A DNA stretch of 64,000 nt, from positions 310,001 to 374,000 of the forward strand of contig CAJZBQ010000020.1 of the NCBI GenBank assembly GCA_914767885.1. Direction: 5' to 3'. Source of the stretch: Blepharisma stoltei. Taxonomy: Eukaryota > Ciliophora > Heterotrichea > Heterotrichida > Blepharismidae. Position numbers and translations under genes: made by a program. This document shows positions 46,146-56,707 of the stretch, in pieces (within the stretch, counting starts at the first letter, position 1; each line of letters opens with the position of its first letter). The notes below the pieces were generated by a model. The model made no database searches. It was not told where the DNA came from and worked only from the letters and a program-made list of their open reading frames with translations.

Positions 46146-47271
46146 TCATTCATTAATTCTGCTTTCTAAAAGCGTCAGAACATTGCTTGTGGTTTTCTTG
46201 AACTTCTCAATCATCAAAGTATTTGCTGGCATTTTCATTATTGGTCTGCAATCAATTTGCTGTATTAAAGTGACCAAAATTCCCAAATCAATTTTCCTAA
46301 TTAAAATTGCTTGAAAAACGGTTTTCCCAGCCTCTTCTACGTTTTCTATAGGCATATCCCTAAGATAGCCCGATATGGGTTAGGGATAGAGGCCAAAACT
46401 TCCCACTTGGTTCGGCCAAAATGGGCTGGTCGAATCAAATGGAAAGTTGCAAATAAGCCTCCTTCCACTTGGTTCAACCAATCCATTTTGGCCGAACCAA
46501 ATGGGAAGTTTTGGCCTCTATCCCTAGCCCATATCGAGCTATCCTAGGGATATGCCTGTACTAACTCTTCGCCTCTTACAATTGTAATAATTGTATTTTT
46601 ATCCTTTCTAGTTGACCATTTATCAGAATAATTTCTTTGAATATTCTTATGGTCTCTTCTGCTTAAAACTACCCAATCCATAAATAGCGTACCTGAAATC
46701 ACTTCAGCATCTATATAAGAATCATCCCAGTTTTTATACAGCATAGGGGTATGGAAAGTCTCAAAAATCGAGTTCAAAGAGACTGTAGCGTTGAATAGAA
46801 TTCTTGCTTTTAATATTCTGGATTTCGGTAAATTTAAATTATTAATATCTAAGGGATTTTGGTAGGGTTATATATGATATTAATTATTCTAGAACAGAAT
46901 ACTACACAGTCTCGATTAAAATCACTTGAAATTCGCTTAAAAATTTCAAGATTGCAGTCCTCTACCAAAGGCACCCACTTATTTTCACTACAAAGCTCTG
47001 GAAGCTCTCTGTAAACATCTGCAAATTCTTGGCTTGGAAACGGATGAGTTTTTAAGTCAAGTAACGAGTCTTCTATAGGCTTGATTTCTGCCAAACTTTT
47101 TGCTAGGTTTCCAAACTCTTCAGGAACCTGTGGATTTTCTATCACACTTTCTTCTTTTTTTATGGAAATTGTCGTATCAGCGTCGCTTTCCTTATTTTTG
47201 CCTTCTTCATCTTCACTTTTTGCTTCTTCGTTTTTCTTATACAAATTTTCCTTATTCCCCTTATAAAACAA
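46146..47271 (-). CDS. START-like lipid-binding protein, two IESs
   Basis: 273 residues after removing 46349-46560 and 46813-46904. The N terminus is acidic and charged (MFYKGNKENLYKKNEEAKSE). The rest has the spacing of a START/Bet v1-like domain: NKWVPLVEDCNLEIFKR, ARILFNATVSLNSIFETF, MLYKNWDDSYIDAEVI, MDWVVLSRRDHKNIQ and a closing helix (FKKTTSNVLTLLESR). START domains bind sterols or phospholipids in a deep pocket. The match is by pattern only, so I rate the domain call as moderate. The frame is certain only with both IESs removed. Confidence 0.65.
46349..46560. mobile_element. Hairpin IES, 212 bp
   Basis: The ends TATAGGCATATCCCTAAGAT and (inverse) TACAGGCATATCCCTAGGAT pair closely, and the inner arms contain CTTCCCACTTGGTTCGGCC and its inverse. 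Removal joins VRGEELV to ENVEEAGKTVF. Confidence 0.92.
46813..46904. mobile_element. Short IES, 92 bp
   Basis: The short inverted ends TA(G/A)TATTCTG are visible on both sides. Its removal joins SDFNRDCV to KARILFNATVS. A second TA three bases away would give one residue more. Confidence 0.78.
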
Positions 47272-47557
47272 TTTTTTTTATTATGGAATTATTAATTTTA
47301 TAATTATCTGATTAATAATTAAATAATATCCAAAGTATTATGCAAAAATATATTTTAAAGGTTTTCTAGTATTACTTTTCACTATATATTATCCTCAAAG
47401 AGAAGATTTAGCAAAAGGCCATGGCTCTGGCCTCAATCCTTGGTAAGAAAGTCTTTCATTTTCCAATATATTCCCTTTCGCTTCCCTCGTTTGACAGCAA
47501 CCCATTTAAAATTATGACAAATTCCATCAAAAAACGATTGCAAAATTCATACAAAAT

Positions 47558-47977
47558 ATGGTTGAAGGTCTCGAAAATCTCAACGAAGAGCTTGCCAAGC
47601 AGAATGAGTGGGCCAAGGCTGTAATTTTTGATCATGAAGGTCATCCTGTTGCATCAAAAGGCTTTAATGTGAACCCAGCAGAGCTTTTACCATATCTTCA
47701 TGCATTGGACTCCAGAGATGCTACAATAGGTGCTGGATTTATATTGGCAGGGAATCATTTCGACGTTCACAGGTTCCATCCTCCTCTGGTTTATGGTAGA
47801 AGAGGCGGACCTGATGAAGGTGAAGGAATTGCCCTTTGCCAAGCTATTAGAAATGGCCAACCTGTGTACGGAGTTATTACCTATGAATTTCCCTATCTAA
47901 GCGCCCGCTGCGTACCACAGCTTGTTGACTTCTGCAGAAAATATATAGGAACTGTTGAAATCCCACAGCCAAACTAG
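47558..47977 (+). CDS. Profilin-like actin-binding protein
   Basis: 139 residues from ATG 47558 (MVEGLENLNEELAKQNEW). The pattern WAKAVIFDHEGHPVASKGF, a central glycine-rich strand region, PVYGVITYEF and a C-terminal helix resembles divergent profilins of ciliates, which bind actin monomers and polyproline. The call is tentative. The true 5' end is uncertain: a frame from ATG 47421 (MALASILGKKVFHFPIY) would join in phase to YDKFHQKTIAKFIQNMVEG if about 45 bp between TAs near 47470 and 47514 were removed. It ends 28 bp from the convergent CCCH gene. Confidence 0.5.
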   Translation: MVEGLENLNEELAKQNEWAKAVIFDHEGHPVASKGFNVNPAELLPYLHALDSRDATIGAGFILAGNHFDVHRFHPPLVYGRRGGPDEGEGIALCQAIRNGQPVYGVITYEFPYLSARCVPQLVDFCRKYIGTVEIPQPN

Positions 47978-48005
47978 ATAAATAAGAATTATTGATAAAG
48001 TGATT

Positions 48006-49456
48006 TTAATTAAAATTAAGCTTAGTCACGTGCTTTTTCTTGCAGGAGATACATTCTTGGTCCAAGCACTCTGTGCATACAAAGACACCACACTCAAAAA
48101 GCCACTCCATTTCTCGCTCCCCACATTTTTTGCAATAAAACTTGCAGATGCCTGCTTTAGGCTTCTCTTTGGGCTTGTCTTCATTTTCTTGAGATGTTGT
48201 CTCTACATTTCCTTGAGGTAAATCGGAAGGAATTTCACTAGGGACTTGTTCAAGATTTTCAGAAATTTTATTTTCTTCAGGTTTTTGCTCAATTTTGGTA
48301 GTGGCTGCAGATTCCACATTTTTCTTGTCCTTATGACTTTGATGCAAAAACGGGCAATTATTATTGACTCTGCATGCTTCTTTTTTGCATGGCTTTGTTT
48401 TGTAAAAAGATTGGTGGAAATAGATCTCATTCTTTGTATGGGCTTTGTTGCAGTCGTCTCCATTTGGACATAAGTTTGGGTCCAAAAACTTCCTTTCTCG
48501 AAACACAAAAATGCATGGAATGGCATCGTATCTGAATTTATCTAAATTCCTTCTCCTTTGCTTTTCATCATGATACCCTAAGCAGTCCTGATTTTTGCAG
48601 CTTTCAATAATGCAAGGCTCAGTCTTAAAAGTTTTTATATTGAATTTTGGCTTTTCAGGCTGAAGGCCAGGCGCTCTTCTATCATCATCACTATGTGCAT
48701 ATGAACAGTGCGAGCCTTTATTTTTGCAGCTTTGTCCTTCATTTTTTTCATATCGACAGTTCTGGACTTTATAGACAATGGGATGATAAGAGACTTCTTC
48801 TAGAGAATGGGCATATTTACAATGCACTCCATTTCTGCAATATTTTTCATTTTGGCACATCTTGGGCCAGTAGTTCCAAGCGTCCTCAATGGGGTAAGGA
48901 ACACGCCTTGGTACTTGTCCAGGATGGTAGTTGAGACACTCTGAGTTATTGCAATTCTCGTGGCATTTTTTGACGCGATAATGAAGTATTGCAATTTCCT
49001 GTGGATGGCGCTGCTTTGGTCTTGATTTTTCCCACTGGAAAATTTTTTTGGTTCGACCAGTACCATATGGTTTGGTCAAACCAAAAAATTTTCCAGTGGG
49101 GAAATCAAGGCCAAAATAGCGCCATCCATGGGAAATTAGAATATGTATTTTTTATGCTCTGGCTTTTCGTTTTGGTAGAGTTCTTTTAAGGTTTTATTGT
49201 CAATTTTGACATGGTTTGGGTAGGAGTCTTTAGAACGCTTAGGCCGGTCTTCAAAGTTTTGCTTCCAAGAATTTTGATCATTTTCTTTGCGATTCCCACG
49301 TGAAAATTGATTTTGACGCTTTTCAGGGTAATGGTCTTGTTTTGGGGTAGATGGAGGGATCCATTCAGGCCAAGAATCAGAGGGATGTTGATCTTCTTTG
49401 ATACTATTGTAAAGAGCAGCCATTTCAGGGTCAGTTTTTAGAGCGCCAGATTCCAT
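48006..49456 (-). CDS. CCCH zinc-finger protein with C-terminal RING-like domain (Unkempt-like)
   Basis: 431 residues after removal of the IES 48989-49143, start MESGALKTDPEMAALYNS. The N terminus is charged and disordered. From about residue 110 several CCCH fingers follow, e.g. MCQNEKYCRNGVHCKYAH, CKNKGSHCSYAH, CIIESCKNQDCLGYH, CPNGDDCNKAH and CKKEACRVNNNCPFLH. A Lys/Glu linker and a C-terminal Cys-rich domain (CKFYCKKCGERE, CTECLDQECISCKKKH) of RING type end the protein. The architecture resembles Unkempt-type RNA-binding proteins that regulate translation; the C-terminal RING may act as an E3 ligase. RNA target unknown. Confidence 0.85.
48989..49143. mobile_element. Hairpin IES, 155 bp
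   Basis: The inverted ends TATTGCAATTTCC / TATTCTAATTTCC lead into GGATGGCGCT and a core of TTGGTTTGACCAAACCATAT-type sequence. Removal joins PEHKKYI to LHYRVKKCHENC. The core is shared with the intergenic hairpin at 52249-52383. Confidence 0.92.
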
Positions 49457-49709
49457 TTTATGAGAAAATCAAAATAAATTTTGTTTAGAAATTCTACGAA
49501 TTATAGTTTTATTGGCAGGTATCTTGATTTTGTTAATTAATCTAAATTAAAATGGCTCATACTAATTTGCTTTATTCCCATCCTTTCATTGAACAACACC
49601 ATTGAAATATCTTAAAAAAATTGAAAAATTAAATCCCTAGCCTTGATCTAACAATTTTCATGTGTTCAAAAATGAAACTCACTTCCTTATCTTTGATAAT
49701 AAATAGTCA

Positions 49710-50125
49710 TAAATAAAAGGCATTCGGTTCGAGAGAAATTAGCTCTGCTAATTTTCTCTCCCTCATGGAATTTTATTTATTGGGTTGGGTTTTCTCTCAA
49801 GAACTTCTGCGCAGCAACAGCCGTTTAACTCTGGGGATAACCAGAGGAACGACTCCTTAGCGCACTCAAGAGCTTGAAGTTTTACCCCTCAGCACATCTC
49901 CACGGGAAGATGACCCTTAGGCGGAGCACGCGCAGGAGCTGAGTCGAGACAGAGCGACGGCAACGCGCCGGGTGAGAAGTGCGGCAAGAGGGCTTGGGCC
50001 TGTGCTGACCAGGTGAATCCAAGATGGCTCGGTGACGTCACTAGTTTAGCTTTAACCCTTTTTAGGGCGTGGGCACTAGACACCTTAAAAACACCAGATA
50101 AATTTGTAAGTAAGTAAGTAAGTAA
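49710..50125 (+). mobile_element. SINE-like retroposon (family 1), full length
   Basis: Flanked by the perfect 15-bp duplication GATAATAAATAGTCA (49695-49709 and 50126-50140). The 3' end is a (GTAA)n tail after GGGCGTGGGCACTAGACACC. The body is GC-rich and homologous to 13137-13537. No ORF with a recognisable enzyme, so it is non-autonomous. Confidence 0.88.
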
Positions 50126-50345
50126 GATAATAAATAGTCAATCTCTTATGCTAGAGCATAAATATTTTAAATGGAAAAAACTTTGAATATAAAAATTTTT
50201 TCAGATTTACAAAATTTACATATTATTTTTAACCCCTTTTATTGAAGAAGTCGATTGTTTCAATCAAGGACGGGGCAGGTTAGCATTAAATTGAAATTTT
50301 TGAACGATTAAGCAACTTGATATAACTGAATATATATTCTTTATA

Positions 50346-50726
50346 ACTCCCTTTAAACTGAAACAAAAAAAAACATGTTCCAATTCAAAGGAGGGTTATT
50401 TTTTTAAAAAAGATACGTTAAATTTTTTTCCTATAAAAAAAATTAAGAATCTAAAAGATAAAAAATTTGAATGCAATACTCTAAATTTTAACTTATTTTT
50501 ATAAAGAATTAATTTAAAAATTTAATCGGGTAGTATGGAAATTGTTTAAATAATATTCTACTTCCTAATTTTACATTAAATTCGGTCAAACTAATTTTAT
50601 AAAATTAACATTTTCACCTATAAAAATTTTCTATTGAAAAAATATTTGTTTTAATTTAAAGGAGGTTAGAGTACCCAAAATTGGAAATTTTACCTATATT
50701 TTAAAACAATTTAAAGTAGGAGAGTA
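50346..50726. mobile_element. TA-bounded TIR element (family G), about 381 bp
   Basis: The left end TAACTCCCTTTAAACTGAAA and the right end TTTAAAGTAGGAGAGTA form a worn inverted repeat; internal AATTTAAAGGAGG copies repeat it. Intergenic, so excision cannot be tested by frame. A degenerate family B-like end (CAATCAAGGACGGGG) lies nearby at 50258-50275. Confidence 0.6.
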
Positions 50727-50976
50727 ATAAAACAAACAATATAAAATTTATATGAAAAAATTAGCTTAAATGAATTTTACAACTTTTTTTTACCAGTTTC
50801 ATTTATAATGATTGAATGATTCAATAAGTTTTATTACGAAAAAAAGGAATTGATTAGATCTTCAAATATCAATAAGTTAACTTCTATGTATAACTAGCAA
50901 GATTTTCAAACAATAAAGTAAAAATTGAAAATATTTTTCGAATTGATTCATTAAGCAATATATAGAACCTTGCCTA

Positions 50977-51125
50977 ATTTTGATCGGCCTCTGACATGTG
51001 TAGTGGTTCTCCATATACTAGAAAAAAATTCCATATGTGAAGTGACTCAGATATGGAGACGTCACATTGGAAATTTTCTGGCATGTGGAGAATTGCTCCA
51101 CATATCAGAGGACTCCCAAAATTTA
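50977..51125. mobile_element. Hairpin element, about 149 bp, upstream of the membrane-protein gene
   Basis: The imperfect arms TAATTTTGATCGGCCTCTGA and (inverse) TAAATTTTGGGAGTCCTCTG, with ACATGTG / ATATGTGGAG inside, resemble the other hairpin elements. It ends about 50 bp before the start codon at 51178. Confidence 0.6.
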
Positions 51126-51177
51126 GAATGACCCTATATAAAGAATTTCTTATGTTTTTCCTATCAAATCATAACGA

Positions 51178-51873
51178 ATGCATGCATTAAAAATATTGTT
51201 CCCTATTTCATGGACTAATATGATAAAAGAAATTGATATCACAAAAACCTTCGAAACTACAAACAGAACATATAATGATCCAAAAGAGCTAACTTCTGAC
51301 AACAAGTGTTATAAACTTGCCTTATATCTAGAGTCTCAATTAAAAACAATGAATTTTGTATTAACTCTATTTGGCTTAATCTGTAATTTCTGCGAAGGGT
51401 TTATAGTGATTATTTTTTATTTTCACACAGAGAATGAGATGATATTGATATTTAAATATTTTGTCTTTTTTAAAGCTATAAGCTCGGCATATATGGGGTA
51501 TATTTCAATACAATTATGAAGACATAGGGAAACAAGCCATCCAATGAACTTTTCATATATTATCATTTGTTTTATAATCGTGCAAGTTAGTTTATTTTCA
51601 TATGAGGCACCAGAAAATAATGCTTGCATGGTAAATTTTGTGATTGCTGATACGGTTGTGGATATAGTGCTGCTGCTAATTTGTATTGCTTATATTTGCT
51701 GGATGAAAATCAAAGCAAGAAGTTATTTCAAAGAAAAAGAGAGTTTCAGGTCATTTGCCACAGTTTTAAGCATAAAACTGCTAAATCCCCACTTTTTTAA
51801 GTATGAGAAAAATTTGGTAGGTAGCCTAGCAAAAATTGTTTATAAAATATTTTTCAGTATAAATTATTTTTAA
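51178..51873 (+). CDS. Multi-pass membrane protein, unknown
   Basis: 231 residues, start MHALKILFPISWTNMIK, with TGA at 51517-51519 read as Trp (IQLWRHRETSHP). About four hydrophobic segments are visible: MNFVLTLFGLICNFCEGFIV, a second around FKYFVFFKAISSAYMGYI, a third around FSYIIICFIIVQVSLF, and a fourth around VVDIVLLLICIAYICW. The C-terminal tail is basic. No family is recognised; possibly a four-helix channel or receptor-like protein. It is uninterrupted. Confidence 0.6.
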
Positions 51874-52648
51874 ACTCAATAATTTTGTAACGAGATCTTT
51901 AAGTTCATTCGATTAAATTTTAAATAATTTGCATTCTAAAGCATAAAATAAAGTTAATTTTACTTTATAATCGATTTTAAAATCTGGGGAAAAATTAACC
52001 CCCTTAAAAGGCAAGCAAAAATGTCTTGCCCTTGTAAAAGGAGGAATAAGGCTATTTCCTATTCCAGATCAGATGGAAGCTGATGCATGTCAAAATTCTA
52101 GTTATGACTTGGATTAGATTTATCTATTAATATTAGATAGATATCAGTAATCATTTATAACACAATATTACAAGACAAAATTGTTTTAATTAAGATATTT
52201 ATATACATAAGTTTAAATTCATCACTCATAATTCATGATCACTATAAATATAGAATTTTCCCATGATTTGGCCACTGGGAAAATTTTTTGGTTAGACCAG
52301 TACCATATGGTTTGGTCAAACCAAAAAAATTTTCTCAGTGGGCAAATCAAGGGCAAACAGCGCCAAATTGGGAAAATTCTATACATTATTTTTAAATTCT
52401 AAATTTTGACAAGCCAAATTCATGGCTTAAAAAATTAAATTAAAACTAGCCCATCTCCCTAATGTGACAATTATAACGAATTTTAAAGTTTTGCAAGCCA
52501 TTTTATTTAAACAATTGCTAATTTTCTAAGCTTTTTTGTTTATTTCCTTATCCTAATAAAATCCCTACTGATCCTGATTTCTTCTATTCATTTCTTTACG
52601 ATTTAAAAACATGGAATTAAGCTTGAAACTGGGGTGAGATAATAATAA
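51874..52648. other. Intergenic with small palindromes
   Basis: AT-rich. A short palindrome near 51996-52050 (CCCCCTTAAAAGGCAAG and its inverse, with TA on both sides) looks like another minimal hairpin element. The hairpin at 52249-52383 is listed separately. The rest is unremarkable. Confidence 0.5.
52249..52383. mobile_element. Hairpin element, about 135 bp, intergenic
   Basis: The ends TATAGAATTTTCCCA and its inverse TGGGAAAATTCTATA. The core TTGGTTTGACCAAACCATAT is shared with the IES at 48989-49143. Confidence 0.75.
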
Positions 52649-53293
52649 ATGGCTAATCCAGAATAGTAATTCTTACGCAGCGACTATCTCTTCAAGCTTT
52701 TACTCATTGGCGATTCCGGTGTCGGGAAATCTTCGATATTGTTAAGATTTGCTGACAATACATATGCTGAAAGCTTTATTGCCACCATCGGAGTTGATTT
52801 CGTAAGTTCTATCTAGAAAATCAAAACAGTAGAAGTCGAAAACAAAGTCATAAAACTCCAGATTTGGGATACAGCAGGACAAGAAAAATTCAGAACAATT
52901 ACGTCTTCTTATTATAGAGGAGCTCACGGCATCATTGTGGTTTATGATGTCACGAACCGAGACTCTTTCAACAATGTGAAGAACTGGATGAACGAAATAA
53001 CAAGGTATGCTAGTGAAAATGTAAACCGATTGCTTGTGGGAAATAAAAGCGATATGGAAGGCAAGAAAGCTGTTACTTATGATGAAGGAAAAGAACTTGC
53101 TGATTCATTCGGAATTCCATTTATCGAGACTTCAGCCAAAACTTCTGTGAATGTCGAGCAAAGTTTCTTAAGGATGGCCGGAGAAATCAAAGGGAGAGTT
53201 GCAGCGACTGCAACAAAATCAAATCCTCAGCCAAAAGGGCAAAGACTAGCCACCGGGAAGAGCTTAACGCCTAAGAAAACAGGGTGTTGCTAG
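52649..53293 (+). CDS. RAB1: Rab1-type small GTPase, two 15-nt introns
   Basis: 204 residues after splicing 52666-52680 and 52802-52816. The start is [18 protein letters not shown] motifs: GDSGVGKSS (P loop), the T of ATIGVDF (switch I), WDTAGQEKF (switch II; the usual Arg is Lys), GNKSD and [21 protein letters not shown] and [18 protein letters not shown] are Rab1/Ypt1-specific. The C terminus KKTGCC is the geranylgeranylation site. It would direct ER-to-Golgi vesicle traffic. Both introns carry in-frame stops, so they must be spliced. Confidence 0.95.
52666..52680 (+). other. 15-nt intron
   Basis: GTAATTCTTACGCAG within codon 6 of the Rab1 gene. Removal gives MANPEYDYLFKLL. Confidence 0.95.
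52802..52816 (+). other. 15-nt intron
   Basis: GTAAGTTCTATCTAG between the codons for GVDF and KIKTVEVE. It ends in an in-frame TAG. Confidence 0.95.
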
Positions 53294-53328
53294 CTAGGTT
53301 TAATATCTTATATGATGATTTTATCTTA

Positions 53329-53701
53329 ACTCCCCCCCCCTCCGTGAGTGAACAAAAAAAATTTTGTTCACTCACGGAGGGGGGTTAATTTGTTTTTTTA
53401 AAAAAATTTATATATAAATTTTATAAAAAAATATTTTTTTTTCGGAATTTAAAAAAATCCTAATTCGCAAAAATTGGAAAGCAAATATTAATTTTAATTT
53501 ATAAAATTTATGTTTTAAAACGCAATTTGTTTAAAATTAAACAGAATTAGCTCTAGATTTCATTATGCTAATTATCACTTATATATCAAAATTTTTTCCC
53601 ATAAAAAATTTTTCTATTGTTCACTCACGGAGGGTGGGTTTTTGAGCAAAAAATGCCGATTTTTCTAATGGTTTTGTTCACTCACGGAGGGGGGGGGAGT
53701 A
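53329..53701. mobile_element. Family A element, 373 bp, intergenic
   Basis: TA 53327-53328 and 53700-53701. The left end is a full hairpin of the TIR (CTCCGTGAGTGAACAAAA and its inverse back to back). The right end carries two TIR copies. It lies between the Rab1 gene and RING gene 1. Confidence 0.85.
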
Positions 53702-53767
53702 AGTACTCTTTAAGTTTTATGATTTTGAATTATTATTACTTTTCAATAATTTCTATATTAAATTTTA

Positions 53768-54854
53768 ATGGAGTGCGGCATTTGTTCTCACAATTATGAT
53801 GCTCGGTATCATATTCCAACGCTGCTGGATTGTGGTCACACTTTTTGCAATAAGTGTATTGAAGACGTTATTATAGGAGATCTAAAGGTTGAAGACCTCC
53901 TGTTCCAGTCACAAGAAAAACTCTGCCCAGTTGACCACCGGCCTTTTTCTACGAGGTTTACTCCAAATTATGAGCTTCTAACGTCTCTTTCCCTTTGTCC
54001 GATATCATCAGATGCCCATGCTCCAGATTTTCATCAAAAGCATCGTACAGTTTTTCAGCGGCAAGCTTCTAATAGAGCACCTTTCGCTGAACTATACCCA
54101 AGTATAGATAGAAGACAAATAGCAGAAATTTTTAATTTTTCTGTCCAAAAAGTGATAGAAAATGAGCTTAAATGCACCAATGGGCACAATTTAAATAGAA
54201 GTGAAAACTTTTTGGCTGAATACCAAAGCAATGAATTTAACTTCAAATGCAGACAATGTAAGAGAGACAAAACATTAGGGTGGTTTTGTAAACCATGCAT
54301 TTATATGCTATTTAAAGTGTTTATTATAATATTATTTATATATTATTTATATTAGCAAAAAAACTTATAGTTATCTTAAATTTTATATAATATGTGACGA
54401 ATGCAAAGAATGGATTACGGAGACAGATACAATCGAAAACCCTGGAGTTGTTTGCATAAGGAGACATAAAGTTAGAATGACCCCTAACGCACAAGTTTAT
54501 AATTTAAAAATCGGCAGAGGAAGTGGGAATTTTAATTGTGATACTTGTTTGGAAAGAAGAATCGGTTGAAGTGCGCAGTGCCGAGAATGCAACTTTGATA
54601 TGTGTGAAAGCTGCACTGAAAATTTAAAGAAAATTGTGCCTTTAGTTGGCAATTTACAGTGCCTAAGAAATCATCCACTTGTATGGATTCCTGATTTTAG
54701 CACGATAAGAAATAAAGACTATGGGTGTGACGTTTGCAAAAGAAGGTTTAAAAAATCTGGAAGCTTTAATTGTGGGCTGTGCAAGTTTGATGTATGCATA
54801 ACATGTGCAGATAGAAGGCTTAGTGAAGTTCGGGGTACGCTAAATCCAAGATAA
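53768..54854 (+). CDS. RING-finger, Cys-rich protein, copy 1, with IES
   Basis: 334 residues after removing 54304-54385; start MECGICSHNYDARYHIP. The RING finger covers residues 3-60 (CGIC, LLDCGHTFCNKCIED, KLCPVDHRPF). Further on come Cys-pair modules: CTNGHNL, FKCRQCKRD, FCKPC, ICDECKEW, then CDTCLERRIGW-SAQCRECNFDMC and CDVCKRRFKKSGSFNCGLCKFDVC, which look like repeated DC1/C1-like zinc modules. It is probably an E3 ubiquitin ligase. Copy 2 at 59687 has the same architecture but lacks about 50 residues after the RING. Confidence 0.82.
54304..54385. mobile_element. Short AT-rich IES, 82 bp, without TIR
   Basis: TA 54302-54303 and 54384-54385. Removal gives CKPCIYIICDECKEW, colinear with CKFCVFPICDECKRW in the uninterrupted copy 2. 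Confidence 0.9.
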
Positions 54855-55033
54855 ATTAAAAAATTGGATAATTATCTAAAGAATTAATAGATAAAGGAAT
54901 TAAATAAAACAATAATATAGCATTTACAAATAGCTAAAAAAGTGCTAAGACTATTGCAAAATAAATTAATAGAAGAAACAAAAGAGAATTATTTCAATAT
55001 AATAAATTCAGCAACTGATATTAAATTTTTAAT

Positions 55034-56280
55034 CTATTTTTTATATATATATACGCCTAGGCATGCACAAATTAGAATAAAGCCTATAACTGAGCATGTG
55101 ATGATCACAGCAAGTAGCCACGTAGCCATCCCTTCAGAAGATTTTGTGATTGATTTTGCAAAACCAATTCTCATTTGATCCATATCAAAATGTAGATAAA
55201 ACCTTCGAATAAAACCCTCACCCAATATTCAATAATTTATTTTGCTGTTATAGTGAAGAGTTGGATAGCATTTATCGTCTTCAATGACGAAATAATCTAT
55301 TGGAGATAGAGTAAAGACTTTCCCAGAGAACACAAAATTCAGTTTAGGGTATTTACCATCGCAATCGCAAGACATGTAGCTTGAACTATCAATTTTACAA
55401 GAGTAGTCGTTCAGGAGAGTTTGTAGCATATCAAGTACGTCATTTTTTGGGCCTATAATATAGCTAATACTTGTATCAATAATTGCTGATGTACCTAAAG
55501 TATATGCTTTTTCACTAAATACTACACCCATCGCAGGGGACTTCCCAATAGCTCGTTGATTTAACTAAGTCAACATATGTAAAGCTGTCTTCTGATGAAT
55601 ATTTATCTAGATCATATCCATCAATTATCAAATTTGCTTTTTTATGAGACAAATCTGATTTGTCTCTTTCCTCACTAAGGTGTATTGAAAATCCCCTATG
55701 ATTAATTTTGCCTTCTTTCTCAAGTGTGCTAATTATTGAAATCACGCCACTTGAATCTTCAAAACCCAAGCCTATTACTCCGTCTGATTTTAAATCAGTA
55801 ATGCCCTTCTTCATGGGTGACCAAAATAAAATTCTGATTTACTGCGGTCAAATTGCCAATAGAAACAATATCGCTGCTCACATAGCCACTTGATTATCCA
55901 TAATTAGTATAAAAACTCTTCAGCTGAGTAGTATTTTTATAAGTCGGGGAAGCTTTTGAGTTGAATCTGTTACTTGCATGACAGCTATTGCAATTTTTGG
56001 AATCAATTCATGTCCATTTTGTTCATGTGTCAATTAAGAGAGTAAACTCCTGAGAAGGAGTTCCCATAGTAGCTTTAATGGAGTATTCGACCTAAATAGA
56101 GCATACATTTTTTTCATTGGCAGCACTTAGAGATGTTGAAAGCTCACGTGGAGAGGTGAGGCTGGATATAGTGTGCTTTTCTATACCTTTTTCGGAGGCA
56201 CTTCTATATAATGGCATTGATATAGCTGCCAGGGCTATAGAAAGTCTTATATAAAGCATAAATATTTTAATTATAATCAT
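55034..56280 (-). pseudogene. Pepsin-type aspartic protease, degenerate
   Basis: The order of segments matches the intact gene at 56708-57925: signal peptide (MLYIRLSIALAAISMPLY), a 15-nt intron, the first lobe, the second lobe and a C-terminal hydrophobic anchor. But the first catalytic motif DTGST is DTWTK and the second IDTGTS is IDTSIS; there is an in-frame TAA at YTNYG, and at least two frameshifts (near 55815 and 55520). TA-to-TA deletion does not explain them. It is therefore a dead gene, or less likely a heavily edited catalytically inactive paralog. Confidence 0.75.
56092..56106 (-). other. 15-nt intron in the protease pseudogene
   Basis: On the minus strand, GTATGCTCTATTTAG, at the same relative place as the intron of the intact protease gene. 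Confidence 0.8.
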
Positions 56281-56349
56281 TAAGGCTATTTCTAATCAAA
56301 TCAACATGAATGTTCTACATTTTTTGCAAAGTTTGAAATGTAATAAATT

Positions 56350-56590
56350 ATTAGGCGCAGCTAAAGAATTAAATAAAACAATAATATAGCATTTACAAAT
56401 AGCAAAAAGTGCTAAGACTATTGCAAAATAAATTAATAGCAGAAATAAGAGAAAATTATTTATATAATAAACTCACCCACTGATATTAAAATTTTAATCC
56501 TCTAGTTTTTATTTAAGCCCCATTACTATTAGAAATGCCACACAAGCGCAAATTAGAATAAAGCCTAGCCGATTTTTTATTATTTTTATC
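56350..56590 (-). pseudogene. Relic of a third aspartic-protease 3' end
   Basis: This stretch is about 85% identical to 54880-55090, the 3' end and downstream flank of the pseudogene. It still encodes GFILICACVAFLIVM on the minus strand, matching GFILICACLGVYIY. Nothing upstream of it remains. Confidence 0.65.
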
Positions 56591-56707
56591 ATAAAAAGGG
56601 ACTTCTGATTGGCTGGAATCATATAATTACCTTTTCTTTTCGATATCATTTATTATCATTTTCTAAAATATTTTTATTTTATTATTAAACTAACTGATCT
56701 GAAATAG

